Below the pieces are notes generated by a model. It made no database searches. It was given only the letters and a program-made list of their open reading frames with translations, and was not told the DNA's origin. A stretch of 64,000 bases of DNA from Spirosoma aureum (lineage in GTDB: Bacteria; Bacteroidota; Bacteroidia; Cytophagales; Spirosomataceae): contig NZ_CP050063.1 in NCBI RefSeq assembly GCF_011604685.1, forward strand, positions 6,861,001 to 6,925,000, read 5' to 3'. The translations under genes were made by a program, and so were the position numbers. Numbering within the stretch: the stretch's first letter is position 1; every line of letters starts with the position of its first letter. Of the stretch, positions 9,801 to 18,300 are shown piece by piece.

Positions 9801-12334
9801 GTCACGGCCGTACAGCCACTGCCCGAGGTCAAGGTCACCGAATACGTTCCCGCCGTACTCACCGTCAGGATGGGACTCGTCGAGCCTGTGTTCCACAACA
9901 CACTGCCTACGCCCACTGCCGTCAGACTCACACTTGGACTGGCACAACTTAGCGTAGCTGACGAGGGAGTGATACTCACCGAAGGGGCTGCCGTCGAACT
10001 ACTCACCGTCGTCGTTGTCGTACTGTAACAACCCGTCTCAGTATTGGTCACTGTTACTGAGTAGACGCCGGATGCGTTGACTACCGCGACACCTGTTTCA
10101 GCATTCTGACTCAGAATACCGGGTCCACTAAAGGTATAGTCATCTCCTCCCTCGGCAGTCAGCGTCAGGCTAGACTGAGCGCATGTCAACACACCACCAT
10201 TGCTGGCCGTTAGCGTTGGCACAGGAGGAGCATTGACGGTCAGTTCATAAGTAGCCGTAGCCGATTGTCCACTGCTGGTCACTGTCAACGTGAAGGCTTG
10301 GATGCCAGCCACCAGGGTCGTCAAATTCTGACTGAAGCTGGTGTTAGAGCTGGTTCCGGTAGTCGTACTACTGCCGTTTGTCAGCGTGTACGCATAAGTT
10401 CCTGTTATATTGGCAATGTTCGCGCTGAAAGTCACCTGGCCCCCTACACAAATGGGGTCAGGGCTTGCTGTCAAGTCGGCAATCGTCGGCGTGGCATCAA
10501 GCACGGTCAGCGGATAGTTTGCTCCCTCACCTGAACACCCATTGGAATCCGCAGCCCGGACCGTGATCGTGAAAGGTCCACTCTGGGTAGGAATACCCGA
10601 TAACACACCTTCAGGACTCAGATTTAATCCTGTAGGCAAACTGCCGCTGGCTAGACTGAAGCTATAGGGTGCCACTCCACCTGAAGCGGTAAAGGTTTGA
10701 CTGAAGGCTGTACTCAGGGTGGCCGTGGTAACGATCGGATTATTAACTGATATCGAAGCCGTGGTACTAAATATGGTTGTGCTGGCCGTACCTGAGCATC
10801 CAGTAATTGGACTAGTCGCTGTCACCGAATACGTGCCCGCCATGGTCACCGTGCGGGTGACACTGGTCGAGTTGTCATCCCACCGATAGGTACCGCCCCC
10901 CGTAGCTGTCAGGCTCAACGAGGTGGTCGTACAGGTCAGGGTGGTGCTGGCCGGGGCCAGAATGTTGGCCGTCGGAGCGGTGGTGTTGCCCGAGATGACC
11001 TGACTGTCCACCGCCGTACACCCGTTGGGACTAGTCACTGTTACGGAATAGGTACCGGCTGTGGTGATCGTGCGGGTGGCGCTGGTCGAGTTGTCATCCC
11101 AGCGGTAGGTACCCCCGCCCGTGGCTGTCAGGCTGATCGAGGTGGTCGTACAGGTCAGGGTGGTGCTGGCCGGGGCCAGAATGTTGGCCGTCGGAGCGGT
11201 GGTGTTGCCCGAGATGACCTGACTGTCTACCGCCGTACACCCGTTGGGACTAGTCGCTGTCACCGAATACGTGCCCGCCGTGGTCACCGTGCGGGTGGCG
11301 CTGGTCGAGTTGTCATCCCACCGATAGGTACCGCCCCCCGTAGCTGTCAGGCTGATGGCGGTAGTCGTACAGGTGAGGGTGGTGCTGGCCGGGGCCAGAA
11401 TGTTGGCCGTCGGAGCGGTGGTGTTGCCCGAGATGACCTGACTGTCCACCGCCGTACACCCGTTGGGACTAGTCACTGTTACGGAATAGGTACCGGCTGT
11501 GGTGATCGTGCGGGTGGCACTGGTCGAGTTGTCATCCCAGCGGTAGGTACCCCCGCCCGTGGCTGTCAATGACAGACTGGTGGTCGTACAGGTCAGGGTG
11601 GTGCTGGCCGGAGCCAGAATGTTGGCCGTCGGAGCGGTGGTGTTGCCCGAAATGACCTGACTGTCTACCGCCGTACACCCGTTGGGACTAGTCACCGTCA
11701 CCGAATACGTGCCGGCTGTGGTCACCGTGCGGGTGGCATTGGTCGAGTTGTCATTCCAGCGATAGGTACCGCCCCCCGTAGCTGTCAGGCTGATGGCGGT
11801 AGTCGTACAGGTGAGGGTGGTGCTGGCCGGGGCCAGAATGTTGGCCGTCGGAGCGGTGGTGTTGCCCGAGATGACCTGGCTATCTACCGCCGTACACCCG
11901 TTGGGACTAGTCACCGTCACCGAATACGTGCCCGCCGTGGTGATCGTGCGGGTGGCACTGGTCGAGTTGTTATCCCATCGATAGGTGCCCCCGCCCGTGG
12001 CTGTCAATGACAGACTGGTGGTCGTACAGGTCAGGGTGGTGCTGGCCGGAGCCAAAATGTTGGCCGTCGGAGCGGTGGTGTTGCCCGAGATGACCTGACT
12101 GTCTACCGCCGTACACCCGTTGGGCGCCGTCACTGTCACCGAATACGTGCCCGCCGTGGTCACCGTGCGGGTGGCGCTGGTCGAGTTGTCATCCCACCGA
12201 TAGGTACCGCCCCCGTAGCTGTCAGGCTCAACGAGGTGGTCGTACAGGTCAGGGTGGTGCTGGCCGGGGCCAGAATGTTGGCCGTCGGAGCGGTGGTGTT
12301 GCCCGAGATGACCTGACTGTCCACCGCCGTACAC
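6821..12334 (-). CDS. Giant adhesin, central fragment (repeat arrays)
   Basis: The longest continuous frame, 1837 codons; its first ~40 residues are off-frame (QHHRSDGQHSGPGQ) before the true frame resumes at GGGTYRW. It holds the last seven 73-aa units, a putative-Ig domain (PYSFSLASGSLPTGLNLSPE), a PKD-like domain, and all twelve 72-aa units (core SLTAVGVGSVRWNTGSTSP, ending SGSGCTAVTSVEV). An Ig-like domain (QPASASTVTVGANV) and one Cys-containing domain ending YNWLAACRTSESPNTPP follow. Each unit has two Cys about 45 residues apart, as in disulphide-bonded beta sandwiches. The stop after TPPGW comes from the short C8 tract. Confidence 0.85.
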   Translation of the reverse strand: MYGGGQSGHLGQHHRSDGQHSGPGQHHPDLYDHLVEPDSYGGGTYRWDDNSTSATRTVTTAGTYSVTVTAPNGCTAVDSQVISGNTTAPTANILAPASTTLTCTTTSLSLTATGGGTYRWDNNSTSATRTITTAGTYSVTVTSPNGCTAVDSQVISGNTTAPTANILAPASTTLTCTTTAISLTATGGGTYRWNDNSTNATRTVTTAGTYSVTVTSPNGCTAVDSQVISGNTTAPTANILAPASTTLTCTTTSLSLTATGGGTYRWDDNSTSATRTITTAGTYSVTVTSPNGCTAVDSQVISGNTTAPTANILAPASTTLTCTTTAISLTATGGGTYRWDDNSTSATRTVTTAGTYSVTATSPNGCTAVDSQVISGNTTAPTANILAPASTTLTCTTTSISLTATGGGTYRWDDNSTSATRTITTAGTYSVTVTSPNGCTAVDSQVISGNTTAPTANILAPASTTLTCTTTSLSLTATGGGTYRWDDNSTSVTRTVTMAGTYSVTATSPITGCSGTASTTIFSTTASISVNNPIVTTATLSTAFSQTFTASGGVAPYSFSLASGSLPTGLNLSPEGVLSGIPTQSGPFTITVRAADSNGCSGEGANYPLTVLDATPTIADLTASPDPICVGGQVTFSANIANITGTYAYTLTNGSSTTTGTSSNTSFSQNLTTLVAGIQAFTLTVTSSGQSATATYELTVNAPPVPTLTASNGGVLTCAQSSLTLTAEGGDDYTFSGPGILSQNAETGVAVVNASGVYSVTVTNTETGCYSTTTTTVSSSTAAPSVSITPSSATLSCASPSVSLTAVGVGSVLWNTGSTSPILTVSTAGTYSVTLTSGSGCTAVTSVEVSADQSAPSVSINPSSATLSCASPSVSLTAVGVGSVRWNTGSTSPILTVSTAGTYSVTLTSGSGCTAVASVEVSADQSAPSVSINPFSATLTCASPSVSLTAVGVGSVRWNTGSTSPILTVSTAGTYSVTLTSGSGCTAVTSVEVSADQSAPSVSINPGSATLSCASPSVSLTAVGVGSVLWNTGSTSPILTVSSAGTYSVTLTSGSGCTAVTSVEVSADQSAPSVSINPGSATLSCASPSVSLTAVGVGSVLWNTGSTSPILTVSSAGTYSVTLTSGSGCTAVTSVEVSADQSAPSVSINPGSATLSCASPSVSLTAVGVGSVLWNTGSTSPILTVSSAGTYSVTLTSGSGCTAVTSVEVSADQSAPSVSINPSSATLTCATPSVSLTAVGVGSVRWNTGSTSPILTVSTAGTYSVTLTSGSGCTAVTSVEVSADQSAPSVSINPGSATLSCASPSVSLTAVGVGSVRWNTGSTSPILTVSTAGTYSVTLTSGSGCTAVASVEVSADQSAPSVSINPSSATLTCATPSVSLTAVGVGSVRWNTGSTSPILTVSSAGTYSVTLTSGSGCTAVTSVEVSADQSAPSVSINPSSATLSCASPSVSLTAVGVGSVRWNTGSTSPILTVSSAGTYSVTLTSGSGCTAVTSVEVSADQSAPSVSINPSSATLSCASPSVSLTAVGVGSVRWNTGSTSPILTVSTAGTYSVTLTSGSGCTAVASVEVSADQSAPSVSINPSSATLTCASPSVSLTAVGVGSVLWNTGSTSPILTVSSAGTYSVTLTSGSGCTAVTSVEVSQQPDQTIVFTQQPASASTVTVGANVTTAIAVSGNPTGFQWFKDNLSSPVGGQTSATLMLTNVQIADAGSYIVVVSGACNSLTSTAFALTVNPVQTAPFAITAVTTLSCTPILPNRFSVSFTPRYSGLNGQPVSFSVANELLPTTESGPYTLQLYTDNPTLTLKAIQGGTPPEASYVYNWLAACRTSESPNTPPGW
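7408..9999 (-). repeat. Array of 12 coding tandem repeats, 216 bp each
   Basis: Each unit encodes 72 aa. Variation is confined to a few positions: VRW or VLW, STAG or SSAG, TSVEV or ASVEV, and NPSS, NPGS or NPFS. Units 4 to 6 (NPGS/VLW/SSAG) share the same variant set, suggesting local unit duplication. Confidence 0.9.
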
Positions 12335-13487
12335 CCGTTGGGACTAGTCACTGTTACGGAATAGGTACCGGCTGTGGTGATCGTGCGGGTGGCGCTGGTC
12401 GAGTTGTCATCCCAGCGGTAGGTACCCCCGCCCGTGGCTGTCAGGCTGATCGAGGTGGTCGTACAGGTCAGGGTGGTGCTGGCCGGGGCCAGAATGTTGG
12501 CCGTCGGAGCGGTGGTGTTGCCCGAGATGACCTGACTGTCTACCGCCGTACACCCGTTGGGACTAGTCGCTGTCACCGAATACGTGCCCGCCGTGGTCAC
12601 CGTGCGGGTGGCGCTGGTCGAGTTGTCATCCCACCGATAGGTACCGCCCCCGTAGCTGTCAGGCTGATGGCGGTAGTCGTACAGGTGAGGGTGGTGCTGG
12701 CCGGGGCCAGAATGTTGGCCGTCGGAGCGGTGGTGTTGCCCGAGATGACCTGACTGTCCACCGCCGTACACCCGTTGGGACTAGTCACTGTTACGGAATA
12801 GGTACCGGCTGTGGTGATCGTGCGGGTGGCACTGGTCGAGTTGTCATCCCAGCGGTAGGTACCCCCGCCCGTGGCTGTCAATGACAGACTGGTGGTCGTA
12901 CAGGTCAGGGTGGTGCTGGCCGGAGCCAGAATGTTGGCCGTCGGAGCGGTGGTGTTGCCCGAAATGACCTGACTGTCTACCGCCGTACACCCGTTGGGAC
13001 TAGTCACCGTCACCGAATACGTGCCGGCTGTGGTCACCGTGCGGGTGGCATTGGTCGAGTTGTCATTCCAGCGATAGGTACCGCCCCCCGTAGCTGTCAG
13101 GCTGATGGCGGTAGTCGTACAGGTGAGGGTGGTGCTGGCCGGGGCCAGAATGTTGGCCGTCGGAGCGGTGGTGTTGCCCGAGATGACCTGGCTATCTACC
13201 GCCGTACACCCGTTGGGACTAGTCACCGTCACCGAATACGTGCCCGCCGTGGTGATCGTGCGGGTGGCACTGGTCGAGTTGTTATCCCATCGATAGGTGC
13301 CCCCGCCCGTGGCTGTCAATGACAGACTGGTGGTCGTACAGGTCAGGGTGGTGCTGGCCGGAGCCAAAATGTTGGCCGTCGGAGCGGTGGTGTTGCCCGA
13401 GATGACCTGACTGTCTACCGCCGTACACCCGTTGGGCGCCGTCACTGTCACCGAATACGTGCCCGCCGTGGTCACCGTGCGGGTGGC
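10863..13487. repeat. Tandem duplication of a 1.31-kb block (six units)
   Basis: The blocks 10863-12175 and 12177-13487 appear identical by eye except for the two C-tracts. The offset is 1314 before 12210, 1313 after it and 1312 after 12647, each step being one missing C in the second block. Six units of 219 bp make 1314. Such identity points to a recent duplication or to an assembly that cannot resolve copies. Confidence 0.8.
12160..12771 (-). CDS. Giant adhesin, short middle fragment between two frameshifts
   Basis: Only the part between the C5 tracts at 12647-12651 and 12210-12214 is in the true frame; it covers about two 73-aa units. Both ends are out-of-frame read-through of the same repeat DNA. 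The corresponding position in other units is C6 (for example near 10895, 11335, 11775 and 13085), which keeps the frame. This indicates a missing base in two units rather than a different gene. Confidence 0.7.
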   Translation of the reverse strand: MYGGGQSGHLGQHHRSDGQHSGPGQHHPHLYDYRHQPDSYGGGTYRWDDNSTSATRTVTTAGTYSVTATSPNGCTAVDSQVISGNTTAPTANILAPASTTLTCTTTSISLTATGGGTYRWDDNSTSATRTITTAGTYSVTVTSPNGCTAVDSQVISGNTTAPTANILAPASTTLTCTTTSLSLTATGAVPIGGMTTRPAPPAR

Positions 13488-14504
13488 ATTGGTCGAGTTG
13501 TCATTCCAGCGATAGGTACCGCCCCCCGTAGCTGTCAGGCTGATCGAGGTGGTCGTGCAGGTCAGGGTGGTGCTGGCCGGAGCCAGAATGTTGGCCGTGG
13601 GGGCCGTGGTGTTACTTGTGATGACCTGACTGTCTACGGCGGTGCAGCTACCAGTTGCTGTGACCGTTACGGAGTAGGTGCCTGCAGTGGTGACCGTGCG
13701 GGTGGCACTGGTCGAGTTGTTATCCCAGCGGTAGGTACCGCCCCCCGTAGCCGTCAATGACAGACTCGGTGTGCTACAGGTAATCGTTGTGCTTGAAGGA
13801 GTGAGTATAGTAGCTGTCGGTAGCGGATTGACGGTTAACGTAGCCGCATTGGAGTTGGTGGAGCCGCCAGCGCCCGTAGCAACACAGCGATACTGATAAC
13901 CATTGAGCCCCGCTACATTGCTGATGTTTAAGGTCGTGTTTGTGACACCGGAGTAAGGAGTCGTATTACTCAAATCAGTAAAACCACCACCAGTATTGAC
14001 CTGCCATTGGTAGCTTGTGGCATTAGATGCCGCAACGGTGAAGGTAGTACTACTGCCCGAACAAACACTTTTTGTAGTAGGACTGGTTGTGAAATTAGGC
14101 GGGGCAGTATAAGTATAGGTAAAGGAAACAATATAGGTGCACCCCCCTCCCGACGGGGTAATTTTGGCGTAGAGTGTTTGTTCACCGGCAGATAGACCCG
14201 AAGGTGTAAACGTGTTGGGTGCAGTGAATGTACCCGCCGATGCGGTGGCATTCGCGTTTTTATAAATACCATTCACTGTTCCCAAAAATGTACCGGTATA
14301 GGTGAAGATGGTATTATTAGTCGGGTTATCATTGACAATCACCGAGCCGTTGTTATTGGTTATTGTCCCTGCCGAGCCGTACTTTAATACACCATTGTTG
14401 GTAAATACGCCACCGCTCAAAACATTAATGCTTCCACCTACAAACGTATAGCCACTGTTGTTAAATCTAGCAATATCGGTCATTAAAATATTATAGGAAA
14501 CCAC
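12597..14504 (-). CDS. Giant adhesin, second fragment (head and first repeats)
   Basis: 635 codons. The first part (about 1-130) is a non-repetitive beta-rich region (MTDIARFNNSGYTFVGGSIN). An Ig-like domain follows (TTKSVCSGSSTTFTVAASNA, with YQWQV and YQYRC). Then come the first five and a half 73-aa units. The first unit differs from the rest (TPSSTTITCSTPSLSLTATG), as expected at an array edge. It ends in off-frame PAPPAR after a C5 tract. The upstream frame joins the signal-peptide fragment if the minus-strand G8 at 14563-14570 is read as G9, giving VEMGGGVSGTHSSAIINNYA. Confidence 0.85.
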   Translation of the reverse strand: MVSYNILMTDIARFNNSGYTFVGGSINVLSGGVFTNNGVLKYGSAGTITNNNGSVIVNDNPTNNTIFTYTGTFLGTVNGIYKNANATASAGTFTAPNTFTPSGLSAGEQTLYAKITPSGGGCTYIVSFTYTYTAPPNFTTSPTTKSVCSGSSTTFTVAASNATSYQWQVNTGGGFTDLSNTTPYSGVTNTTLNISNVAGLNGYQYRCVATGAGGSTNSNAATLTVNPLPTATILTPSSTTITCSTPSLSLTATGGGTYRWDNNSTSATRTVTTAGTYSVTVTATGSCTAVDSQVITSNTTAPTANILAPASTTLTCTTTSISLTATGGGTYRWNDNSTNATRTVTTAGTYSVTVTAPNGCTAVDSQVISGNTTAPTANILAPASTTLTCTTTSLSLTATGGGTYRWDNNSTSATRTITTAGTYSVTVTSPNGCTAVDSQVISGNTTAPTANILAPASTTLTCTTTAISLTATGGGTYRWNDNSTNATRTVTTAGTYSVTVTSPNGCTAVDSQVISGNTTAPTANILAPASTTLTCTTTSLSLTATGGGTYRWDDNSTSATRTITTAGTYSVTVTSPNGCTAVDSQVISGNTTAPTANILAPASTTLTCTTTAISLTATGAVPIGGMTTRPAPPAR

Positions 14505-14533
14505 TATAAACTGACCACAGGCATAATTGTTGA

Positions 14534-15043
14534 TTATAGCAGAAGAGTGAGTTCCTGAAACACCCCCCCCATTTCAACCGCCGTATTATTATTAGACGAA
14601 TTTATCCGTATAAGACCATAATTTTCTACGAGTGAGTGGTCATCGCCGGGGCCGAATACACCGGCAACAGGCCCACCTCCAGCGGATTCCATAGCAAGGG
14701 TGCCATGATTGATCAGTGTTGAGTTTATATTCAGGTCAACATACCGATACAAGGTTCCATCACCCCTCACATTGAGGGTTGCCCCTGAGCTTATTGTCAG
14801 CGTTTTTTGATATATAAGTATACTGGTTACCGTAGCGGTTGTTCCGGTTGCAATAACAGGGTTTCCGGTTCCATCTCTAATTAAAACGTTGTCGGATGCA
14901 GTGGGTACCCCCACAGGGTTCCAGTTATTGGCCGTATTCCAATCCGTATTGGTATTACCTGTCCAGAATTTGTTACCGGCAAAGAGGTTGTGGGACAAAC
15001 ATAAACTCAGTGCGAGAAAGAGAAAGTAAACGTTTAGTTTCAT
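14534..15043 (-). CDS. Giant adhesin, N-terminal fragment with signal peptide
   Basis: 169 codons that hold the real start of the gene. A Sec signal peptide occupies residues 1-22 (MKLNVYFLFLALSLCLSHN, cleavage near FAG). The mature start NKFWTGNTNTDWNTANNWNP is typical of T9SS-secreted Bacteroidota proteins with G8/parallel beta-helix-like heads. The frame runs into the G8 tract after VEMGG and stops 11 codons later. No Shine-Dalgarno sequence is evident. Confidence 0.85.
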   Translation of the reverse strand: MKLNVYFLFLALSLCLSHNLFAGNKFWTGNTNTDWNTANNWNPVGVPTASDNVLIRDGTGNPVIATGTTATVTSILIYQKTLTISSGATLNVRGDGTLYRYVDLNINSTLINHGTLAMESAGGGPVAGVFGPGDDHSLVENYGLIRINSSNNNTAVEMGGVFQELTLLL

Positions 15044-15361
15044 AAAGATTGAGGTAAGTTTCTATGCTAAAAATGGTTGGATCAACACAATGAATAGTGA
15101 AATCGCTACTATATGTGCAGACTATTGATGTGCCAACTGGCCGTCAATGGGTCAACCGGCGGTAACGGACTAGTCAGATTTCATCATGGTATAGTAAAGG
15201 GCTGGCTTTGTTTTAGAGGCTGGTAATAAGCCAGCCACAAATGTGATTGGTTAGTCAGTGCAGGTGTTAGCACAAATCCAGCATTCTTTTCCTCATTTCC
15301 AGCATGAGCCAAAAAAAGGCCTCTATTGGGCATTTTTGGTCGTTTCGGGCGCTGATACGCA
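15044..15361. other. Gap between adhesin start and second HTCS stop
   Basis: 318 bp without a credible gene. It should hold the adhesin promoter (minus strand), but no convincing TTTG/TAnnTTTG pair was found. A 9-bp inverted repeat (15200-15208 with 15238-15246, GGCTGGCTT) lacks a T tail and is not a clear terminator. Confidence 0.5.
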
Positions 15362-18300
15362 CTATGTAGTATACTCAGAAGGAAGTACGCCAAACTGTTC
15401 CTGAAACACCTTCGTAAAATAGGGCAGGCTCTCGAACCCTACCTGATAGGCAACATCAGAGACGGTCCCTGACCGTTCTGCCAGCAAAACGGCAGCTCGC
15501 TCCAGCCGATACTGCCGCAAAAATTCTACGGTGGTCAGACTGGTCAATGCCTTGAGTTTACGGAGTAGTTGTGACGAACTCAGGTGCATATGCTGACTCA
15601 ATTGGTCAACGCCGAAGCTACTGTCGTCCAGATGGCGGTCGATTATTTCACGGACCTTTTGAAGGAACGTTTCTTCCTGCGAGCGGATAGGGATCGGCGG
15701 AGTTTTCGAAAGGATGAGGTTATGACTAAAATAGTGCCGTAACCGCTCCTGTTTATCGAGCAGGTTACGAACGCGTACCCGGATCTCGTCGGCATTGAAG
15801 GGCTTCGTCAGGTAATCGTCGGCCCCCAGTTCAAAACCTTCCAGGCGATCTTCGAGGGTAGCTTTAGCCGTCAGCATCACCACCGGAATGTGGCTGGTAG
15901 CTTCCTGGCTTTTCAGTATCCGGCAAAAGCCGAATCCATCCAGTCGAGGCATCATCAGGTCGCAGATAACAATTGTGGGCGTTACGGCCGTTGCTTTTTC
16001 CAGCCCATCCTGTCCATCTTCGGCTTCGATCACCTGAAAATCTGCCTCAAAAATATGCCGTATATAGGTCCTTATATCCGCATTATCGTCGATGATCAGT
16101 AACACATTTTCAGGAGCCAGCGCCTGTTCCTGGACCAGAGTTGGTATTGGAGTGCCAGATGCTGTCGGTCCAGGCACCCGTTGGGATAGATTAGCCGTGG
16201 GTGGGGTCGTAACAGGTGGGGCATGTTCTGATTCATCCAGTACCACCAATGGTAAACGAACTGTAAATGTTGTTCCCATGCTTTCGGTGCTGGTTACCGA
16301 GATCGAGCCCTGTAGAACCTTCACCAACTCATTGACCAACGCCAGGCCGATTCCTGTTCCTTCATAGTTCCGGTTGTACTTACTATCGACCTGATAAAAC
16401 CGATCAAAGATTTTGGGCAGATTGGCCGAGTCGATGCCAATACCCGTATCTTCAATCCGTAGCGTCACAAAACCCGCTTTACCTTCATTCTGATACGTAA
16501 CGTCCATGCGTACCGTATGCCCATTGGGGGTAAATTTAAAGGCGTTGGAGAGCAGGTTCGTCACAATTTTTTCCAGCTTATCCCGGTCAAAATTCACCCA
16601 GTAAGTGGATCGGCTCTGGGCAAAACTGAATTGAATGGAACGGCTATCGGCCAGCGAACTGAATGAACTGGCCATAATCCGAAAAAAGGATGCAATGTCA
16701 CCTGGCTCCGATTCGGCAGTCAATTCGTGAGCTTCCAGTTTGCTCAAATCCAGCAGTTGATTGATCAGGGTCATCAGCCGATGACCGTTTCGCTCCATCA
16801 TCGACAATTCGGGCTCATTGAGTAGTTTGTTTTTTCGATTACTCAATGGGCCCAGAATCAACGTGAGCGGAGTTCGAAACTCGTGGGATATGTTGGTAAA
16901 AAACTGCGTTTTGAGCGCATCCAGCTCCGACAATCGACTGGCTTCTTTCTGCTCAAAAACAACCTGCTGCTCAAGTAATAGTCGCTGGGTCTGGAACCGG
17001 TAGAGTTGCCAGCCCACCATCGCAATTATTATCGCATACAGTAAATAAGCCCACCAGGTTCGATAGAATGGCGGATGAATTCGAATCAGGAGTTCAACGG
17101 GTTTGCTCCAGACTTCGCCATCCGCCGAACCCATCACCGCCAGCACGTACTTGCCGCCAGGTAGCTGAGCGTAATTGGCAAAGCGATTCGTTCCAGCCTC
17201 CACCCAATCGTTGTCGATTCCCTCCAGCCGGTAGCGATACCGATTGTTGTCAGAATTGGTGTAATCCATCAGCCCGAACTCGAACGTAAGCAGGTTTTGG
17301 TCATGCGACAGGTCGAGTTGCCGGGCATATTCTATTCCCTGCGTCAGCAGGTCATCCGATCCTCCGGCCTCAACGGATTTATTATTTACCTTCAGCCCAA
17401 TAATATTCACATTGGGTATTGATTGGCTTGCTCCTGCGAGTTCGGAGGGTCGAAAACTGTTCAGGCCATTGACACCACCAAACAGTAATTCGCCCGACGC
17501 GGTTTTGAAAAAGGAGCCCGTATTAAATTCATCGTCCTGAAGCCCGTCTTTCTGGGTATAGTTACGGAACTGTTTTGTTCTGGGGTTGAACTGCGATAAC
17601 CCCCGGTTGGTGCTTAGCCAGAGATGGCCAAATGAATCTGTTAAAATTCCGTAGATCACTTTATTAGGCAACCCCTGCACTTCGGTAAAGTGTTCGAATT
17701 GCCCGGTCTTCTTATCGAGTCGCTCAAGCCCCCCTCCTTTCGTACCCACCCATAAATAGCGGGCAGGGTCGCTGGGATCATTGGCCAGGCTGGATACAAA
17801 GTCATTGCTTAAACTCTGCCGATTCGTGGTCGAGTTTCTATAATATACATACGTCGGTTTTGTTAGCAGATGGTCGGCTTTAATGAGCCCCTGCTGCGTA
17901 CCGATCCAGAATGATCCGTCGGGCTCCCGCAACAGGGCGTAGGTTTCCGTTTCATTCTGAGCCAGGTAGCTGAATACCTGAAACGTTTCTGTCTGTGGAT
18001 TAAATCGCAGCAACTTCCCTTTCATGGCTCCGATCCAAAGGTTTCCGGATGGGTCTTCGAGTGTTTGATTGACCCAAAAACCGAATTCTATTCCGGCAGG
18101 CAGCGGATATTTTTTGAGCAGTTGCCACGTACTGGAGAATTTGAACAGGTGATGTTCGTGGGTTTTAAAATGCGTATTAGACACCCAGAAAATGCCCTGT
18201 CGATCCTGCATGATATTGCGCTGCCGTCTGTCGGCCTCCGGAAGGCGCTCATCTAAAAACGGCAACAGCCGATCCGTTGACCGATCCAGCTGTCCATAGG

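Larger units (their letters stand above)
10770..13830 (-). repeat. Array of 14 coding tandem repeats, 219 bp each
   Basis: Each unit encodes 73 aa (TTAPTANILAPASTTLTCTT, then GGGTYRW, then SPNGCTAVDSQVISGN). Variant tags (TSL/TAI/TSI with DNN/NDN/DDN) show that units 3-8 and 9-14 repeat the same six-unit order, a higher-order duplication. Confidence 0.9.
5154..15043 (-). other. Reconstructed gene: giant T9SS-secreted repeat adhesin
   Basis: Five adjacent minus-strand reading frames join into one gene if one base is added to each of four homopolymers (14563-14570, 12647-12651, 12210-12214, 6830-6837). The result would be about 3297 aa. Order: signal peptide, non-repetitive head, Ig-like domain, 14 units of 73 aa, a putative-Ig domain, 12 units of 72 aa, an Ig-like domain, three related ~90-aa domains ('FAITGV.T..C') interleaved with cadherin/He_PIG-like domains, and a T9SS type A sorting tail. 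Units carry paired Cys, consistent with extracellular Ig-like folds. Likely role is surface adhesion or matrix; no ligand can be named. It lies between two HTCS genes on the same strand. Confidence 0.85.

Noticed and set aside
7398..9947. Six short minus-strand frames with GQWLYGRDQCGGE-like sequences within the 72-aa array
   Set aside because: They are the same repeat DNA read in a wrong frame, so they repeat because the coding units repeat.
11793..13296. Two identical plus-strand 63-codon frames (11793-11984 and 13105-13296)
   Set aside because: They are antisense to the adhesin repeats and identical only because of the 1.3-kb duplication.
7408..13830. CRISPR-like regular repeats
   Set aside because: Units of 216 and 219 bp without spacers, in frame in an extracellular protein gene; not CRISPR.
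14563..14570. C8 tract as a proven phase-variation switch
   Set aside because: The sequence shows one length only, and equal-sign errors in other genes make a sequencing cause at least as likely.
15200..15246. 9-bp inverted repeat GGCTGGCTT/AAGCCAGCC as terminator of the second HTCS
   Set aside because: It has a 29-nt loop and no T tail on the minus strand.
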